Shown: in pieces, positions 25,669-38,400 of the stretch
Numbering within the stretch: position 1 is the stretch's first letter
How the letters are laid out: each line of letters begins with the position of its first letter
NCBI GenBank assembly: GCA_000469685.2
Contig: LS997564.1
Coordinates: 961,001-1,025,000 of the forward strand
DNA length: 64,000 nucleotides
Direction of reading: 5' to 3'
Source: Haemonchus contortus
Lineage: Eukaryota; Nematoda; Chromadorea; Rhabditida; Trichostrongylidae
The notes under the pieces: generated by a model
Seen by the model: the letters and a program-made list of their open reading frames with translations, nothing else
The model's database searches: none
Told to the model about the DNA's origin: nothing
Made by a program: the position numbers and the translations under genes

Positions 25669-28600
25669 TCATTCTCTGTCAAAACTCTCCACTTTCTTAC
25701 ATTTGTGCTCAGCACATGTACAATTGCCAATATTTGGCACCGGATAGAGACAGTCCATAGATTGTATGTAGTAATTGCGTAGCTGTTGCACTCTGTCGAC
25801 CAATGTGGGCGAAGCGCCAGCAAAACGTGGCCGACGATGTGCTTCCGATAGACATTCCATGGCTAGCGACCAACTAGAATCGGAACCTTGGTACTCGAAA
25901 GTTTTCAGATGCGAGTTCGAGATAAAAAAAAAACAAGTAAATTTAACTTACACATCCAGTGGACACCCTTGTGGGCAAGTCAAACCACGATCTGGTAGCC
26001 GATAACATCTGAATTGCCAAATATTATGAATCCGTATAGGGATCACGAAAATTATCGAGTTATCAAGCTCAATCGGGTCTTTATATTTGGATAAACTCAC
26101 CGTTGAATTTCTTCAGGTGTTCTTTGGTAGTGAGGCTCGGCTCCCAAGGTCATGCTTTCCCAGCAAAGTACACCAAACATCCTGTACAATGAACAGTACC
26201 GCAGAATGGCCCCAATGCAACGAAACTGTAACTCACCAAATATCACTTTCCTGCCTGCGTTTGGGATTTCGTTCCGTGGAGCAGACGATTTCTGGTGGCA
26301 GGCGCGATGTCGTAGGCGGATAGAGGCAGCTCAGTTTGATTGTGCATCTCAAATGAGGAATTCATAAAACTGAGAAATGACAATTTTTAGAAAGACGCGG
26401 TCCTGCTTGAAGGCCGAGACACCTGCCGAGTACAGCGCCGATTTCGTACTCATTTCAGAGGAAGGTTAGGATTTCAAGCATGACACTGCTGGGGACGAGA
26501 CGGTCGGAGCGTACCATGGTTGGTGCAACTACATCGCAGCCCATGCTTCGATCCCGGCAGGTTGCGTTCACGCCCCCAGTTCCTAAGTGCCTGTAGATAT
26601 ATCCTGACAGCTGACGCCGGACGCACAGTGGCTGCTTTCACAGTCCGCGAATTGGCACGCGAGGGCGCGAGCGACCGACTGGGGGATTACTCGTTCGGCG
26701 GTATCAATCAAGGTTCAGTCGTAAACAAGGGGCAAGCGCTGCCCCCGGTCGCTCGCTCGCTCGCGGGCCAAATCGTGGACTATGAAGGAAGCCAGTGTCG
26801 GGTAAAGGTGGTGTGCCCCAACTCATTAATTTGAGAAATTTATATTTTCGAACACTATCAAATGAGGTGAAAAGCTCGACTCACCGTCGCAAATCTCTAG
26901 AAGTCAACTGGACGTTCTCCGTTGTCACTGCTCCATGTGCGACATCGCCAAGGGTTTCATGGAAATGCCTCAGAGCAGCGCTCACCTGCAGCAAAACTTC
27001 CAGGACATCCCTCAGCAGTATCTGTGGGCGTTGACGTTCTTCACGATCCTGAAAAGTAACAAATGGCTCTCGGAGCGTAGTCATTCTTCAGCCATCACTC
27101 ACGAACTCGGATTTGATGCTGGAAATAGTCGGCGAGATTGCCACCGGCAAGCCATTCGACTGCTACTGCTGGACGAAGAACAGTAAATGACAGTTGAGAA
27201 ACAGCCAGGATTCGAGAAATATTTGGATGAGCAAGACGACAGATTCGTGCTGATTCCTCTAACAGCGCCACGCTGTACTTTGGGTTCGGATGGCTCACCT
27301 AGGACGTTTCCAACTTCGAGGTAAAGTTGAAGCACTTTCAAGGGCCACTTACCTTCACAGCCACCGGGACTCGTTCCGTTGTCCGATGCTTCACTCGCGG
27401 GATGATTGTTCCACGGAACAGTGTTCCTTGTGGGGTTTGAGCCAGGGGGCTACCGAAAATTTCGATGCAGTTGTCTTCGACGAGGTACCGCGAGAGATCT
27501 GCATCTGAGTAACTTCTTAAAAACGCACCAACTTTACTTCAAATTACTCACCTCTTTTTAACTGTTTTAGTTGTTTCTGATAAGGAAAAAGACTATCTGG
27601 TACTGGTAGGCACATCTTCTTTCCATCTGCAAGAATGAGTTTGAATGAACTAAGAAGCTCAGGAGTGGACAGCAATCACCCCATCACTTAATTTGGAACT
27701 GTGTGTGAAGCAGGAGAATGACGACTTGGCCACAAGGTGCTACTCAACTTCCGCCAAGGAGTGCCCTACTTCACATCAATGCAACTCATTACCGAGCTCA
27801 GCATTTCGCTACGGAACGTGTTTAGAGTGTAATCGATAACTTACTTTTACAAATCCACAGAATCACGAGAAGGTAACAAGTGGTAAGCGCAACCACGGTT
27901 GCCCATGGAGTCATGTAGGAAACGGAACATTGATCAGTTACAAGTGTGTCATCGGAATTGGGCATATGATCACTGAAATGTCAACTGAAATAAGTTCCTT
28001 TGATTTTGGTCCTAAGTCTAATATCATCATTGGATGGGTTCAGTCGACATTCCCAATTCCATTAAATCGTTGTTTTATACCTATAGCTAGACCTCTGACC
28101 ATCTATGAAACCTCTACCCCACGGGCTCCGTCAATCGCCCACTCTACCGACAGGCATACCTCACGTGGGAGGCCTAGCGGGAAGTCACGATCTTATTCAC
28201 TCGATTTCATACCGCATGAAATACGGGAATTGTCAGTCCTAAGGGTTCAGCCTCATTGGAAGAGGTCCCGGGGTAGAAGCACTTACTCGACACCATTTAA
28301 ACGATGAAACTCACAAGAACTCATTTTACATTGAATGAAATTTGGATGCTGAAGAGGATGAGAGTGAGGGTGGAAAAAATGGGCGAAATAAAGGTTTCCT
28401 AATAAACTTCTACTTCATCATAAATAAGGGACAGAAATAACTCGAGGGCAATTCATCAGATAGGCAAAATGGGAAGTTCCGGAATGCGGGAATCGAAGAT
28501 TTGAAGAAGAATTCATCATAACCTCAAAAAAAAGGCCAATTCGAGCCCACTATAACAGTCATAACATGTGCAAGTACTATAAGCATACAGTATTGAGTTA

Positions 28601-29459
28601 GTTACAGAATCCACAAACCTAGTGAATGGAAATAGATTAAGAGGTGATGAATGAAGGTGACCGTAATTCTACTTACTGATTGGAATCAAAGCCGTTTTCC
28701 TCGGCCATTCTGCCATCAATGAAAAGTTCGATATGAACGGAGGGGTCTTTCCGAAGTAGCACTCTCACTGGGTATTAATACAGTATGTCATTGGTTTTGT
28801 CAATTAAATAGGCATATGGAGGAGAAAGTAAGGAAAGGCACATCAATGAAAGCAATTTTAATGGCAATACGTACAAAATTCGCCAAATAGCGAACCACTG
28901 ATGCAACGACTGCATGGTGTCCCCTTCGAAGACTGGTTTTCACTCCAATCGCTGATCGAAGATGGCAAATCGATCCGACACTACTGACCATGTGTTGCAC
29001 AAGATTTCTCTAATGAAGCAGAAAAACACCATCAAGACCTCAGAATAGGGAATGGGATTTCCTCGAATTAGTGAAGCCTTTCACTATTTCGAGAAATTTT
29101 GATAAAAATTTCAGTTGATTATATCAACCCCTTCGAGCAAGACAGGAAGGTCGCTCTACCTCAACTAGACTCAAAAAAAAAATCTGGTTAAGAAATAAGC
29201 AAAATTTACTGTCATGTGGGAATGTAGCACATTCGATTTCTAATTTTGCTACGGATTCCACTAGATAAACAAATTCGCCAAAGAGGCACTGACCAGTTAG
29301 CCACCATCGTCTAGGAAGCGCATAGCTTTTAAAGCTTTCTTCGTCACAAAAGGCATCCCAATCTAAATCATTAGTCTGAAGCGAGGAGAGTGCACTACTA
29401 ACGAGCTCCAGTAATACAAACCAATTTTGTAAATACTCAACAAATAAACACAAGAACAA
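25669..29459 (-). CDS. Single-pass receptor with tyrosine-kinase-like pseudokinase domain; one in-frame TAG
   Basis: Thirteen exons join in consistent phase (total 1608 nt): 29294-29459, 29210-29260, 28875-29009, 28677-28767, 27845-27972, 27552-27626, 27353-27504, 27107-27298, 26885-27048, 26237-26347, 26101-26181, 25952-26008 and 25669-25873. A Cys-containing ectodomain of unrecognised type precedes a membrane helix (WATVVALTTCYLLVILWI), then a kinase fold. The strand-3 lysine (VAVK), the helix-C glutamate (ALLEESARI) and C-lobe landmarks (SDIWMFGVLCWESMTLGAEP, RRPRF) are present. The glycine loop is degenerate, HRD is replaced by AHG (VAHGAVTTENVQL) and no DFG exists, so phosphotransfer is unlikely; a signalling pseudokinase role is inferred. 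A TAG at 28981-28983 interrupts the third exon. The exon at 27107-27298 needs a weak GTTCGT donor; the stronger GTGAGT four bases on would shift frame. The start at 29459 is the least certain point. Confidence 0.8.
26630..26793. mobile_element. GGC/GCC-family mini-transposon, copy C
   Basis: It lies in an intron of the pseudokinase gene. The left end is GGCTGCTTTCACAGTCCGCG and the right end is the imperfect inverse ending GAAGGAAGCC. AGT flanks both sides (26627-26629 and 26794-26796). The subterminal part is rich in GCGAGCGAGC-type units in inverted orientation, and the short internal core is shared with 58376-58485. Confidence 0.8.
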
Positions 29460-30547
29460 ATCAACAATTTATTCACAAAAGCACGTCCGTTTGAAAATCC
29501 TTGCCAGAGTGCACCGCGGTGGGTGTGAGAGGTGAACAGACTTACAGGGGGAGGGGAGAAGGAATGGAAGAAGAAAGAAAAGGGCAGCGCCCAGTATAAC
29601 TTCGCTAGTAACTAGACGATAGTAATACTAATCATTCACACAAACACAACTCCTTTGGGTTAATCTAATAGGCCGAATTGATAGAAAATCTACAAGAACG
29701 CAAAAGTAATTTACAGAAACAAGAAATAATTAACTCTAGTCAACACGAGTTAATCCACTCAATGCCTCAAGAAAACGCCTTAAAGATTGTGAACCCTTCA
29801 CAGAACCTTCATATATACAGAATAGGATGTCGCCCATGTTTAACATGAAAAAAAGGAATAACAGATACCACGACATCATCTTTTACAATTTTCAGAGAAG
29901 AACTCTTGAAGTCACACCTTCAAGGGCATCAAGGGCCACTCACAAAACATACAACAATAAAAAATACTAAACAGTAATAGACAACTACGCAGGAGAAGAT
30001 ATTCAGGAAGAGAAAGACAAAACCAGAGAGAGGTACGGACGACCTCAATCTGCTTCCACTAAGAACGGACCTGCCGTTGCCATATTCACAGAGTTCTTAA
30101 AGAACTGGGACAGGGGCGATGGAAACTGGCATTGTGTTAGTTTCTAGAGTACCACTTAGCACATCTGGCAGGATATAATGATTTCACGGCATTTCACGGA
30201 CGGCATAACAGCATGGAACCTATTCACACCATCAGAACCGAGCCGATGAAAGTAACCTGAAAGTTCTGACTGAAATGAAATAGGAACTCGGAATGGCAAG
30301 AAAACATGGGAAAATAAAACTTGAAAATATCAAAATACTAAGCAATTAAAATCTAAATGAGCCACAAAATAAATGTGAAATATAATTGAATTCGGATTAG
30401 CCAGAATCTGCCACAGATAGATTAACAGAAGAGCGATCAGAAAATCGATCACTTTCTCTATTCACAATTCTACGGATTAGAGACAAGAAATTAGGTTGCG
30501 CTATTCTAAGCCGGAGCAGAAACAAAAGCAAGTATGAAACTCACACA
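29460..30547. other. Probable 3' UTR and intergenic space downstream of the cyclin gene
   Basis: There is no supported coding exon. A reverse-complement AATAAA at about 29466-29471 could terminate the minus-strand cyclin transcript, which would give a 3' UTR of about 1.1 kb. The same boundary nearly touches the assumed start codon of the pseudokinase gene, so the two minus-strand genes are close neighbours in head-to-tail order. Confidence 0.45.
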
Positions 30548-33416
30548 TCAGCATGGTGTGGGTTGCGGTGCACAAGGTGAGGTGATCACTTCGGTCGCAG
30601 AACTGGTAGTAGTCGTGTTGCCGCCAGGACTCGCGGTGACGACCAACGATGGTCCACGACACGACGTCGTCGTTACAGTGGACGGAGGTTCGAGTGGAGG
30701 CGAAAGCAGTTCAAAAGGGGACAAAGATGGAACAAGTGTGCGTGACCAAATACTAGATAAACGCTCACGACAGCGAAGAAGTTCACAAGGATCGGTCTGG
30801 AATAAATAGAAAGGTAAGCTTAATCACTGAAAAGCCTGTCTCATGACAAAAATGTTTGGATCTTTGCTCACCTTACACAACTTGATCTGCGTCTGAATGG
30901 CCGGCATCCACTGCTTGCTTGTCGCTTCTACGAGGAGACTAACCACGGCCAAAGCGAGTGTTGATGGAGCAAACTGTGACATCACCGATGAATCGCATAC
31001 GATCGCTTCCACATGCACTCTACAACAAATTGTCAAGTCACCAATTGAATCATCATGAAACAACTATCATAAATATTGAACAGAATAGCAAGTAGAAACA
31101 CTTGTAGCTTGCGTTTATGTGAAAAGTCGAGAAAACAAATCAGTTTTGTACACTATGGTACCCACTAAACCAAAAAGGAACACCTCCCATATGCAGGTCA
31201 AATGCCGAAAAAGCCTTATTTCAGCGAATAATTTCCAATAAGTTAACAATAAAAGATATTGTGGAGAGAAAAGAAAGCTAATTTCGGATTTGAACTCACC
31301 TCAACGGCGATACTAACCACTCGCCACCCATGGACTTCAGCAAAGCCACCAGAAACCGATCAAACGATGGCAGATGCGCATCCCAGCCAAGGAGATCTAC
31401 ATATAAACAAGAAGTAACGCACTATAGAGTCATGTGTCTAAAATTTTCAGAGGGTGAAACCTCTACACCAAAGCCTTACCTAGTATTCGCAATTCCATGC
31501 GTTTCAATTCTCTAGCACTGTAAGATAGGCGAAGCCTCTGTAGATACAGAGATGCGTCTTCTTCATGATCTTCACATAACTTCTTCGCTAACGAAAGACA
31601 TGCAGCTGCCACGCAGTTCACATATCTGAAGTCATAAACTGAAGTAATACATTAATGAACTGAACACAAACTAGTCGGTCTTATCCTCTTCAATTATGAT
31701 CAAAATGCGAGTACTGATCCCTACGGAGAAAGGACTTTATTTCTTAAGAACTACCTAATCGCCATTAACACCAGTTTGGAACATACTATAGAGTCATTTT
31801 CCACTCGCTCCTACGCCTTCAATCTAGAGTTGACCCACGGAAAATTCAAGCTTCCCAAGGTTCCTAATGCTCAGATTTAAATGAATTCCTCAATATTCAA
31901 CTGAAATATTTTTTTCACACTAGCACATGATATTTTCAATATTTTGAAGTAAAGCCAGCGAAGACTGAATGCACTAGGAAATCCCACTCGGACAAATGAA
32001 ACACGGTCGTCACACAGTTGGTTTTGCTATGATTCCTAGAACATTACATCAATAAAAGCATAACTACGCCCTTTTCCATTAAGTTAATCCCAACATGCTT
32101 CACTCGAAGTTGACATTCATGTGAAACATTCCATATCGCCTCACTGAGACCAACAATTGATTATTATGGAGTCATGAACTGGCCTACCGTTTCCAACAAA
32201 AATCCTCAATTAGGGGAAGAAACACAAGAAAGCGCATAACTTCGTTCTGAGTAGAACAGCTTCAGAAACTGGTTTGAACCCCAACGTTCTAATCTACGAA
32301 TAACTCTAGGATCCACCTATTGCTTTCAAAATTATCACCGCATATGATCACATCGTAAAACATCACGAGAGAGTGGTCAACACCTTCTTATCAGTCAGAT
32401 TTGCGAACAAGGAACCGACTTTCGTCGAAAGACAAACAAAAAGAAACAAGAGCATCGTTTGTGTTCTCCTTCACTTTTCATTGGTTGTAGCTATCCACGA
32501 AGGATCACATGCTGATGGTCTCAAAAGAAACAGAAGGCTCAATGGAGAGGACGGCAACTGAAGAGAAGGGCCAACCAAGACTTCTTCATCATTTTTCTGT
32601 CAACTGGAAACATTGGCTTAGGAGGAGCTTCGAGGTTGAAATGAAAGTGATAGGAAAAGTCGAAAAAGGATCAGAATTTCTGATGAGTAACTACACTTGA
32701 TTATCTTAACAGACATATCGATGCTTACTTCGTTGGGACTCTCGTACCACAGATGACCCGGTCGAGAAGCGCTACTGCCAGCGTGAACGAATCGACGTCG
32801 AGGCCAAGTCGTCGGGCCGCGGAGCAGATCCAAGCAGCTTCTCGGTCACGACATGGCCAACCGATCACACCATCACCCTACAATATAAAATGAACCAATA
32901 ACAGGAAAATCAAAGAAGCACAAAATAAAACCATCCCTGCCTAGAACTACACGTTAACAGAAAAAAAACAGTTTCCCAGTAATTTGAATATTTTCAACGC
33001 CCTATGAAAGGAAAGCACGAAACTCGAACTTTTCTGGAGCATCTACCAATAGGATTCAAATATAATAAGACAACCACTTGGCACCCTTCAACACTCACAC
33101 CACACTCTTCAGTTTTGATATCCTCGATAAACCTCAATTCTGCTAGAAAATCATGACTCGAGTGAATGTGTAATCGTATTACTACACCTTATCAGGATTG
33201 CTATAAAACAAGCTCTATCCTCAAATAGTGCCGCAAATTTAATGGCCAGCCTTGTTTGGACATAGAGATTCTAAACGACTGAGACGAACAGAAAAGAGAG
33301 TGTATTGAACCAACCTGAGGCAATCTGGCAGGGAGTCGGCCAACGGCATAGAAGACACTTTCGCGTTCTCGCAACGATACGAGTAGAGTATTCGTTGACG
33401 AGTCGCCATCCTCCAT
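30548..33416 (-). CDS. Cyclin of the G/I type
   Basis: Cyclins bind and regulate cyclin-dependent kinases; the G/I group acts in growth arrest and stress settings in other animals. Six exons join in phase: 33315-33416, 32729-32877, 31480-31625, 31300-31396, 30872-31019 and 30548-30796, giving 296 residues, close to vertebrate cyclin G1. The cyclin box spans roughly residues 20-120, with LGLDVDSFTLAVALLDRV, YVNCVAAACLSLAKKLCE and ARELKRMELRILDLLGWD. The second fold (VMSQFAPSTLALAVVSLL, then DPCELLRCRE) resembles cyclin I and G more than cyclin D as I recall them. The tail is rich in Ser, Thr and Pro. The start is the first ATG after an acceptor at 33464-33465, which fits spliced-leader trans-splicing; an upstream cis exon is not excluded because the frame stays open to that acceptor. 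Confidence 0.88.
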
Positions 33417-34880
33417 AGAATCACCGTGCGCCAAACAGCCACAGCCAGAAGCCGCTGAGAACCCTGAAACCAAGCTCAAGAAGATGATTGTCACAAGGGC
33501 TAGGCGGAGATCAGGACAGTCGACAGCAATGTTGATATAACGTCTGAGGGCCATCGCTAAGGACATTGATAAGATAGTTTGCATTTACGTAATGTAATCC
33601 AATTCAAACAACCAGCCACATCCCATTCTTTGTACAAAGGAAGCACATCCATCACTTACAAGATGCTGTAGGAACTTCAGCATTCAAGGAATAGTTTGGA
33701 AATCAATAAAAATAGACGAGGGAAAACCTTTTGACGAAGTAATTTCTTTAGAAGCCTGAGAATTTCAATAATCCATGTATAGGTGCAGATATCCTCAATG
33801 AATTCCTGAGAAATCCAAGATCTTAATACCCGACTGTTCAAAACGCAAAAACCACTTCTGAGAACATTCAAAGTTAAAAAAATTGCATCAAGGGCAATGA
33901 ACATCCTGAGGAGGAAAGAGAATCACAGTAAGAATCACTACAGTATTTATAAGTGGACGGTCAAGAATAGCGTAGACTGCAATCTCTCTTATCGCCCGTC
34001 CGGTCGATGGTGGACCACCGGAATGTCAGCGACATTCCTCTCAATCTCCATGCTGGTCCCAATCACAAATCCTGAAGGGAGTAAAGAACAGCATAGTCAT
34101 GGATGATCCTTCTGTTTTGTAGGGTCCCGCGAGACGAACGACTGCAGCTGTTTTGTCTCCTTTGAATTTTCATGACTAGCTGGAAAAGTTCCCTTTGCTT
34201 TGGCTTGCTATCTGGAGAGACACACGAAATTTTCATGAAACTTGAACCCTCACTAAAATTCAATTCAGATGATCGAAGCGACTCTGTCCTGATTGTCTAA
34301 AGCGGGGAACATATCGTACAGCTTTTAAGAGAATTAAATGAATAGCCTGCCTAGCCTAACTATGCCAAACTCATGCATAAGACTGCTTCTAAGCTGGAAG
34401 TGAGGAGAGGGATGGTGGTCCTCCGAAGCTTGGATGACGAAAAAAAGCAATTGCAAAAAAAACAACATAAAGATCCACTCACTATTCATGAGAATCGCTG
34501 CCACTTCCAGGGAATTCGTGTTATGCAGGCTATTTCGCCAGCGCTATCATTCACCAATTCCGCTTTTCGAAACACCCTACATACGACCCCCCGCAGGAAA
34601 TGACTAACGTCACAGCGTGGGGAACATCACGTGGGCAATCATCTGACCTCATGACATTTCACTTATAATTCAATGACACTGCAGTAGAAAAGCCAGTTCT
34701 CATTAAAAGTTGGAAAACTCGTGCCTTGCGAATGAGCCCGTTACCTCGATCAATCATCGCAATTTTGAGGGACTGAATATAACATCGTTTTCAGAATCAA
34801 CACTAGAGAAGTCTAAGGATGAGGTAAAGTAAAACTGACCAGTCGCAGCTGAAGACAAGTGCAATCATAATTTGCTCATC

Positions 34881-35042
34881 TTAGACTGAACTAAAGGAAA
34901 AAGCTGCTCGACAACTATAAACGGGGAAGGCCTTTTCGATTTCGAGCAGGCCGAAACGAGTGCCAAACCTTCCTGGTGGACAAATTGACCTCTCATCGAG
35001 AGAGCAATTAATCGCCAAAAAGCCCACACTTTGAAATTCATG
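34881..35042 (-). CDS. Possible terminal exon, unidentified
   Basis: The open frame downstream of an AG reads with good amino-acid composition (INCSLDERSICPPGRFGTRF) and ends at TAA 34881-34883. There is no recognised family, no matched upstream exon and a weak acceptor. It is listed only as a candidate; a chance open frame is a real alternative. Confidence 0.2.
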   Translation of the reverse strand, partial: HEFQSVGFLAINCSLDERSICPPGRFGTRFGLLEIEKAFPVYSCRAAFSFSSV

Positions 35043-35323
35043 CTCCGCACTACCTCTTTACAGAATCCCAGTTACAAACCACACGTTCCTGAATGCCATG
35101 GGAGGTGTTGAATAGGCGCCGGTCATCGAAATATTGCTCAAATCGATATATATCCGATAACCCAGAGCAACTTGCAAACGCCTTTTCTCTGTTAGGTAAC
35201 CTCCATTAGCAGAACTATAAATAGTATAGTAATACAAAAGATTAGTCTGAAATACATATCACTAGAGTATTGGTGCATTATTCTCATCTTGTTCAGTGAT
35301 ACCTACGAGTTCCAAAGACAATA

Positions 35324-35486
35324 TTAAAAAAAGGAACTGTATTTGGTCGTCCAGACACTTGAGGTCATTGGGAACACGCAGAGATTACTGGTCATCTCAT
35401 GATCTAGCAAAATAACACCATCAAGGACAATCCCCCCGGGCACAAGTGAGTCTACACAAGGATTACCAATTACAAATAGGGTAAAC
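35324..35486 (-). CDS. Possible terminal exon, unidentified
   Basis: A strong acceptor (TTTTGCTGCAG) is followed by an open frame of 53 codons plus stop that includes FTLFVIGNPCVDSLVPGGIV. No family is recognised and no upstream partner exon was found. It may belong with the candidate at 34881-35042 or with a gene to the right, but the phases do not prove either. Confidence 0.25.
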
Positions 35487-38400
35487 CTGCAGCAAAACAT
35501 GAAGAAAAAGCAATCCAGAAAACAGTTAATTAGAACTGAACTGAAATGTAGTATAGTAACAAAAGCAACAAAGCGTTCAAGTTGAATGTGGATAAGCTCT
35601 GAAGTCAACGCCTTCATGTGGAAAGGTGAACAAAGTGAAATCATCGAAGTACAAAGTAGACTCCTTCGAATGTAAGACTGTAGAAGTTGAAATTCTTTTG
35701 CTCAAAAGTTAGGTTAATATTCACAGAAGCTTTCGCTGTCCAAATAGAACGCAAAAAAATCGCAGCCGGATAATGACAAAAGTTAGATGAGGCCGTATGA
35801 ATAATAATTCCTATTCACTACTTCATGCTTAAATGCCCGTTTGGAAGCGTAGCTACTAGTTGGAGAGTGGCACAGCTAATGGCTGGCCTTGAAACTATGG
35901 CAACTACAAATGTTGAACATAACAGCCTGATATGATATCGTTCTCCCACATACATATGGGAGTCGGAACATGAGGGAACGATATATCAGTCAGATAATTG
36001 TGCGGACAATCACTAAATTATGAAAGACCAAAAATTCAGCAATCGAAAACCTTATGAATTCGGTCGAACACTACTCGACCTTAAACTAATAGAGAATAAG
36101 TAAGTCAGGTTTCCGAACAGCTCCCACCTGGGTCCGGGAACTTCTCCCCTAACACGGCGTCGCACACGCCGCACCCGCCGCCTATCGCAGGATTGCGATG
36201 AAAGATTGGAGCGCGCAATTTGTGAGGTAGGGAGTCCTTCAATTATTCGAATTGGCTAGTCGCTTCCTTCAATTTCAATGAGGTATTGATCGTCGTTTAT
36301 ATAGGAGGAGTCATTTTCATTAATCAAGACTAATAAACATGAAAACTAAAAAGAAACAGAAGAAAAAACGATAAAATCCAATGAAAAAGCAAGCCAGTCA
36401 AGGAAAAATATCGCGTCCTGTCGATTGGCGATAGGCGGGGTGAGTACGGTAGTTGCAATGGCATTTGCCGCATGCCGCAAGAGAGAATGCCGCGATAGGG
36501 GAGAAGTTCCGTTACCCGCTCCCACCTCAACCTTAACTGAATTATACCAGGAACTCGGAAGGACTTTTCGGTTCACAGAGTTCAAATTGTAGAAAAAATC
36601 TTCGCCGATATTTTCATAGTTCTATATTTCTAAGTTCATTAGAAGTATCGAGAGCCGAACTCTAAATTACAGTGCTTCTTCCACTACGAAAAACTCTTTG
36701 GGTGAGTATCCCCTGGGCAACCTCCCTTGCTTCGAGCAGCTTTCATTACTGGAGTGAAATGCAAACCAAACATGAAAACAAAAAAATCGGTGCAATCTTC
36801 GAAGTTACAAGCAAACCAAAAGTATTAAAAGGGGAATCGAAGTCGAAATTCCTTCAAGAGCTCAGACAGTAATTTAAGTGAGCTACGACATCACAGGGAA
36901 AAGGGCTCAATGAATGGACCAATAACACTGGTACTGTTCGTTAGAGTTAAATTCATAAAAGAAAAAATGGGATGTTCGGCATGATGAAAAACTCCTAGAG
37001 CGCAATCGCTCGGGGGCAAAAAGTGCGTCTGGAGCACGATTGCTCCATGAAGAGGGCATTGCCTAGCAACCAAAGCGAATAATCCCACACAAAAAGTTGC
37101 ATTCTATCTGGACTCCAAATCACTGATATGCGTAATAGATAAACCCATATCCTCAATCAAGCCAAAGCCTCCCCTTAATTCCCTATGACACATAAACTAC
37201 AATTCAGTTCACCTCCAGCACCTAAAGTTTTACCGTACGACCACTAGAAGTATGCAGCGTGGGATCGCGTCATGAATTCGGATTTCTGTTGTACTTTGTA
37301 CGTAGAATTGAACACTCAAATACTTCCCATGTTTTTATTGCCCAATAAATCACTACTCATTTCCATTGATGAAATATTGTGATTATTAAAAAAATGTAGT
37401 TATTCAGTAGCCTATTTACAGTGCGAGGCTTCCGCTGATGCCACCTCTGTGGCGAGATTTGTGGACCGCCCACTTGCCCCTTCGCGCGTGCATGTTTCCA
37501 GTTGATTCCAGAACTTCCGCTCACAGGCCAAAGCAACTGCTATGTAAGCATGTGGGGACCGTAATGAATAACTGAGAGGAAAGGGTGGCGAGGCGAGGTA
37601 GCAACTGTAAATAAGACGAGACGTCGAAGTTTATCGACGGGTATGACGGATAAACAACCAACGGATCATAAACACACTACTACGGCATAACACATGCCAT
37701 AAACATTCAACAAAATTGTTGAGGCAAGCCATACTCGAGGTATTCTATATTTATTCTTAAATGAATCCAATCAAGCTCTGCTTACAAAAAAAAAGAGAAA
37801 AGCTCTGTCACAGAGCGCATGGAGATTCCATGAATTCGGCCTACGCTCATCAATGCAAATGACTTAAGAAAACCCCATCTGGTGAAGGCGACCCTAGAAT
37901 TCTGTGGTCCACTGGATTTAATTTTACAAAAAAGTGTAACCAGTCGATTTTCAGAATTATATTAATTTATTCGAGGACTATCAGGTGCTTGATTAGCTGT
38001 TCTGGAAGGTAACCCCACGTTCATATGGTCACATTTTCCGCTCGATGTCCTAATGCTCTATGGAGAGCAAAATTTTTGACGATGATTTATTCCGTTCTGG
38101 GCTACGTTGAATACCTAATGATGCTAGCGCACTTCACAATTCCACGACTCTTTCGTTCGGTGCTTCCCTACGATCTTTAACCCAACATTCGAGTTAGTGG
38201 CTGTCTTGGTCTCCATTCGAAGTCATCAAAAAGTCGCGTGACAAAATCGGAAGTCGAATCGGTAGCTGATCTTCGACTTTTCAGCATGGAGGACAGCGCT
38301 CCTGATCACTGCAGGTTCACGAAGTTCGGAGATCCGAGTTTCAATCTACACCTGTGTGCTTCAGGAAAATCCGAGCAATGCCCCTCTCCCGGCTGTAGAC

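Noticed and set aside
26520..26834. 104-codon plus-strand open frame
   Set aside because: It spans the GGC/GCC-family mini-transposon in an intron of the pseudokinase gene and has no splice context.
30534..30809. 91-codon plus-strand frame rich in Val and Gly
   Set aside because: It is the antisense of the Ser/Thr/Pro-rich last exon of the cyclin gene, whose phase and stop are well supported.
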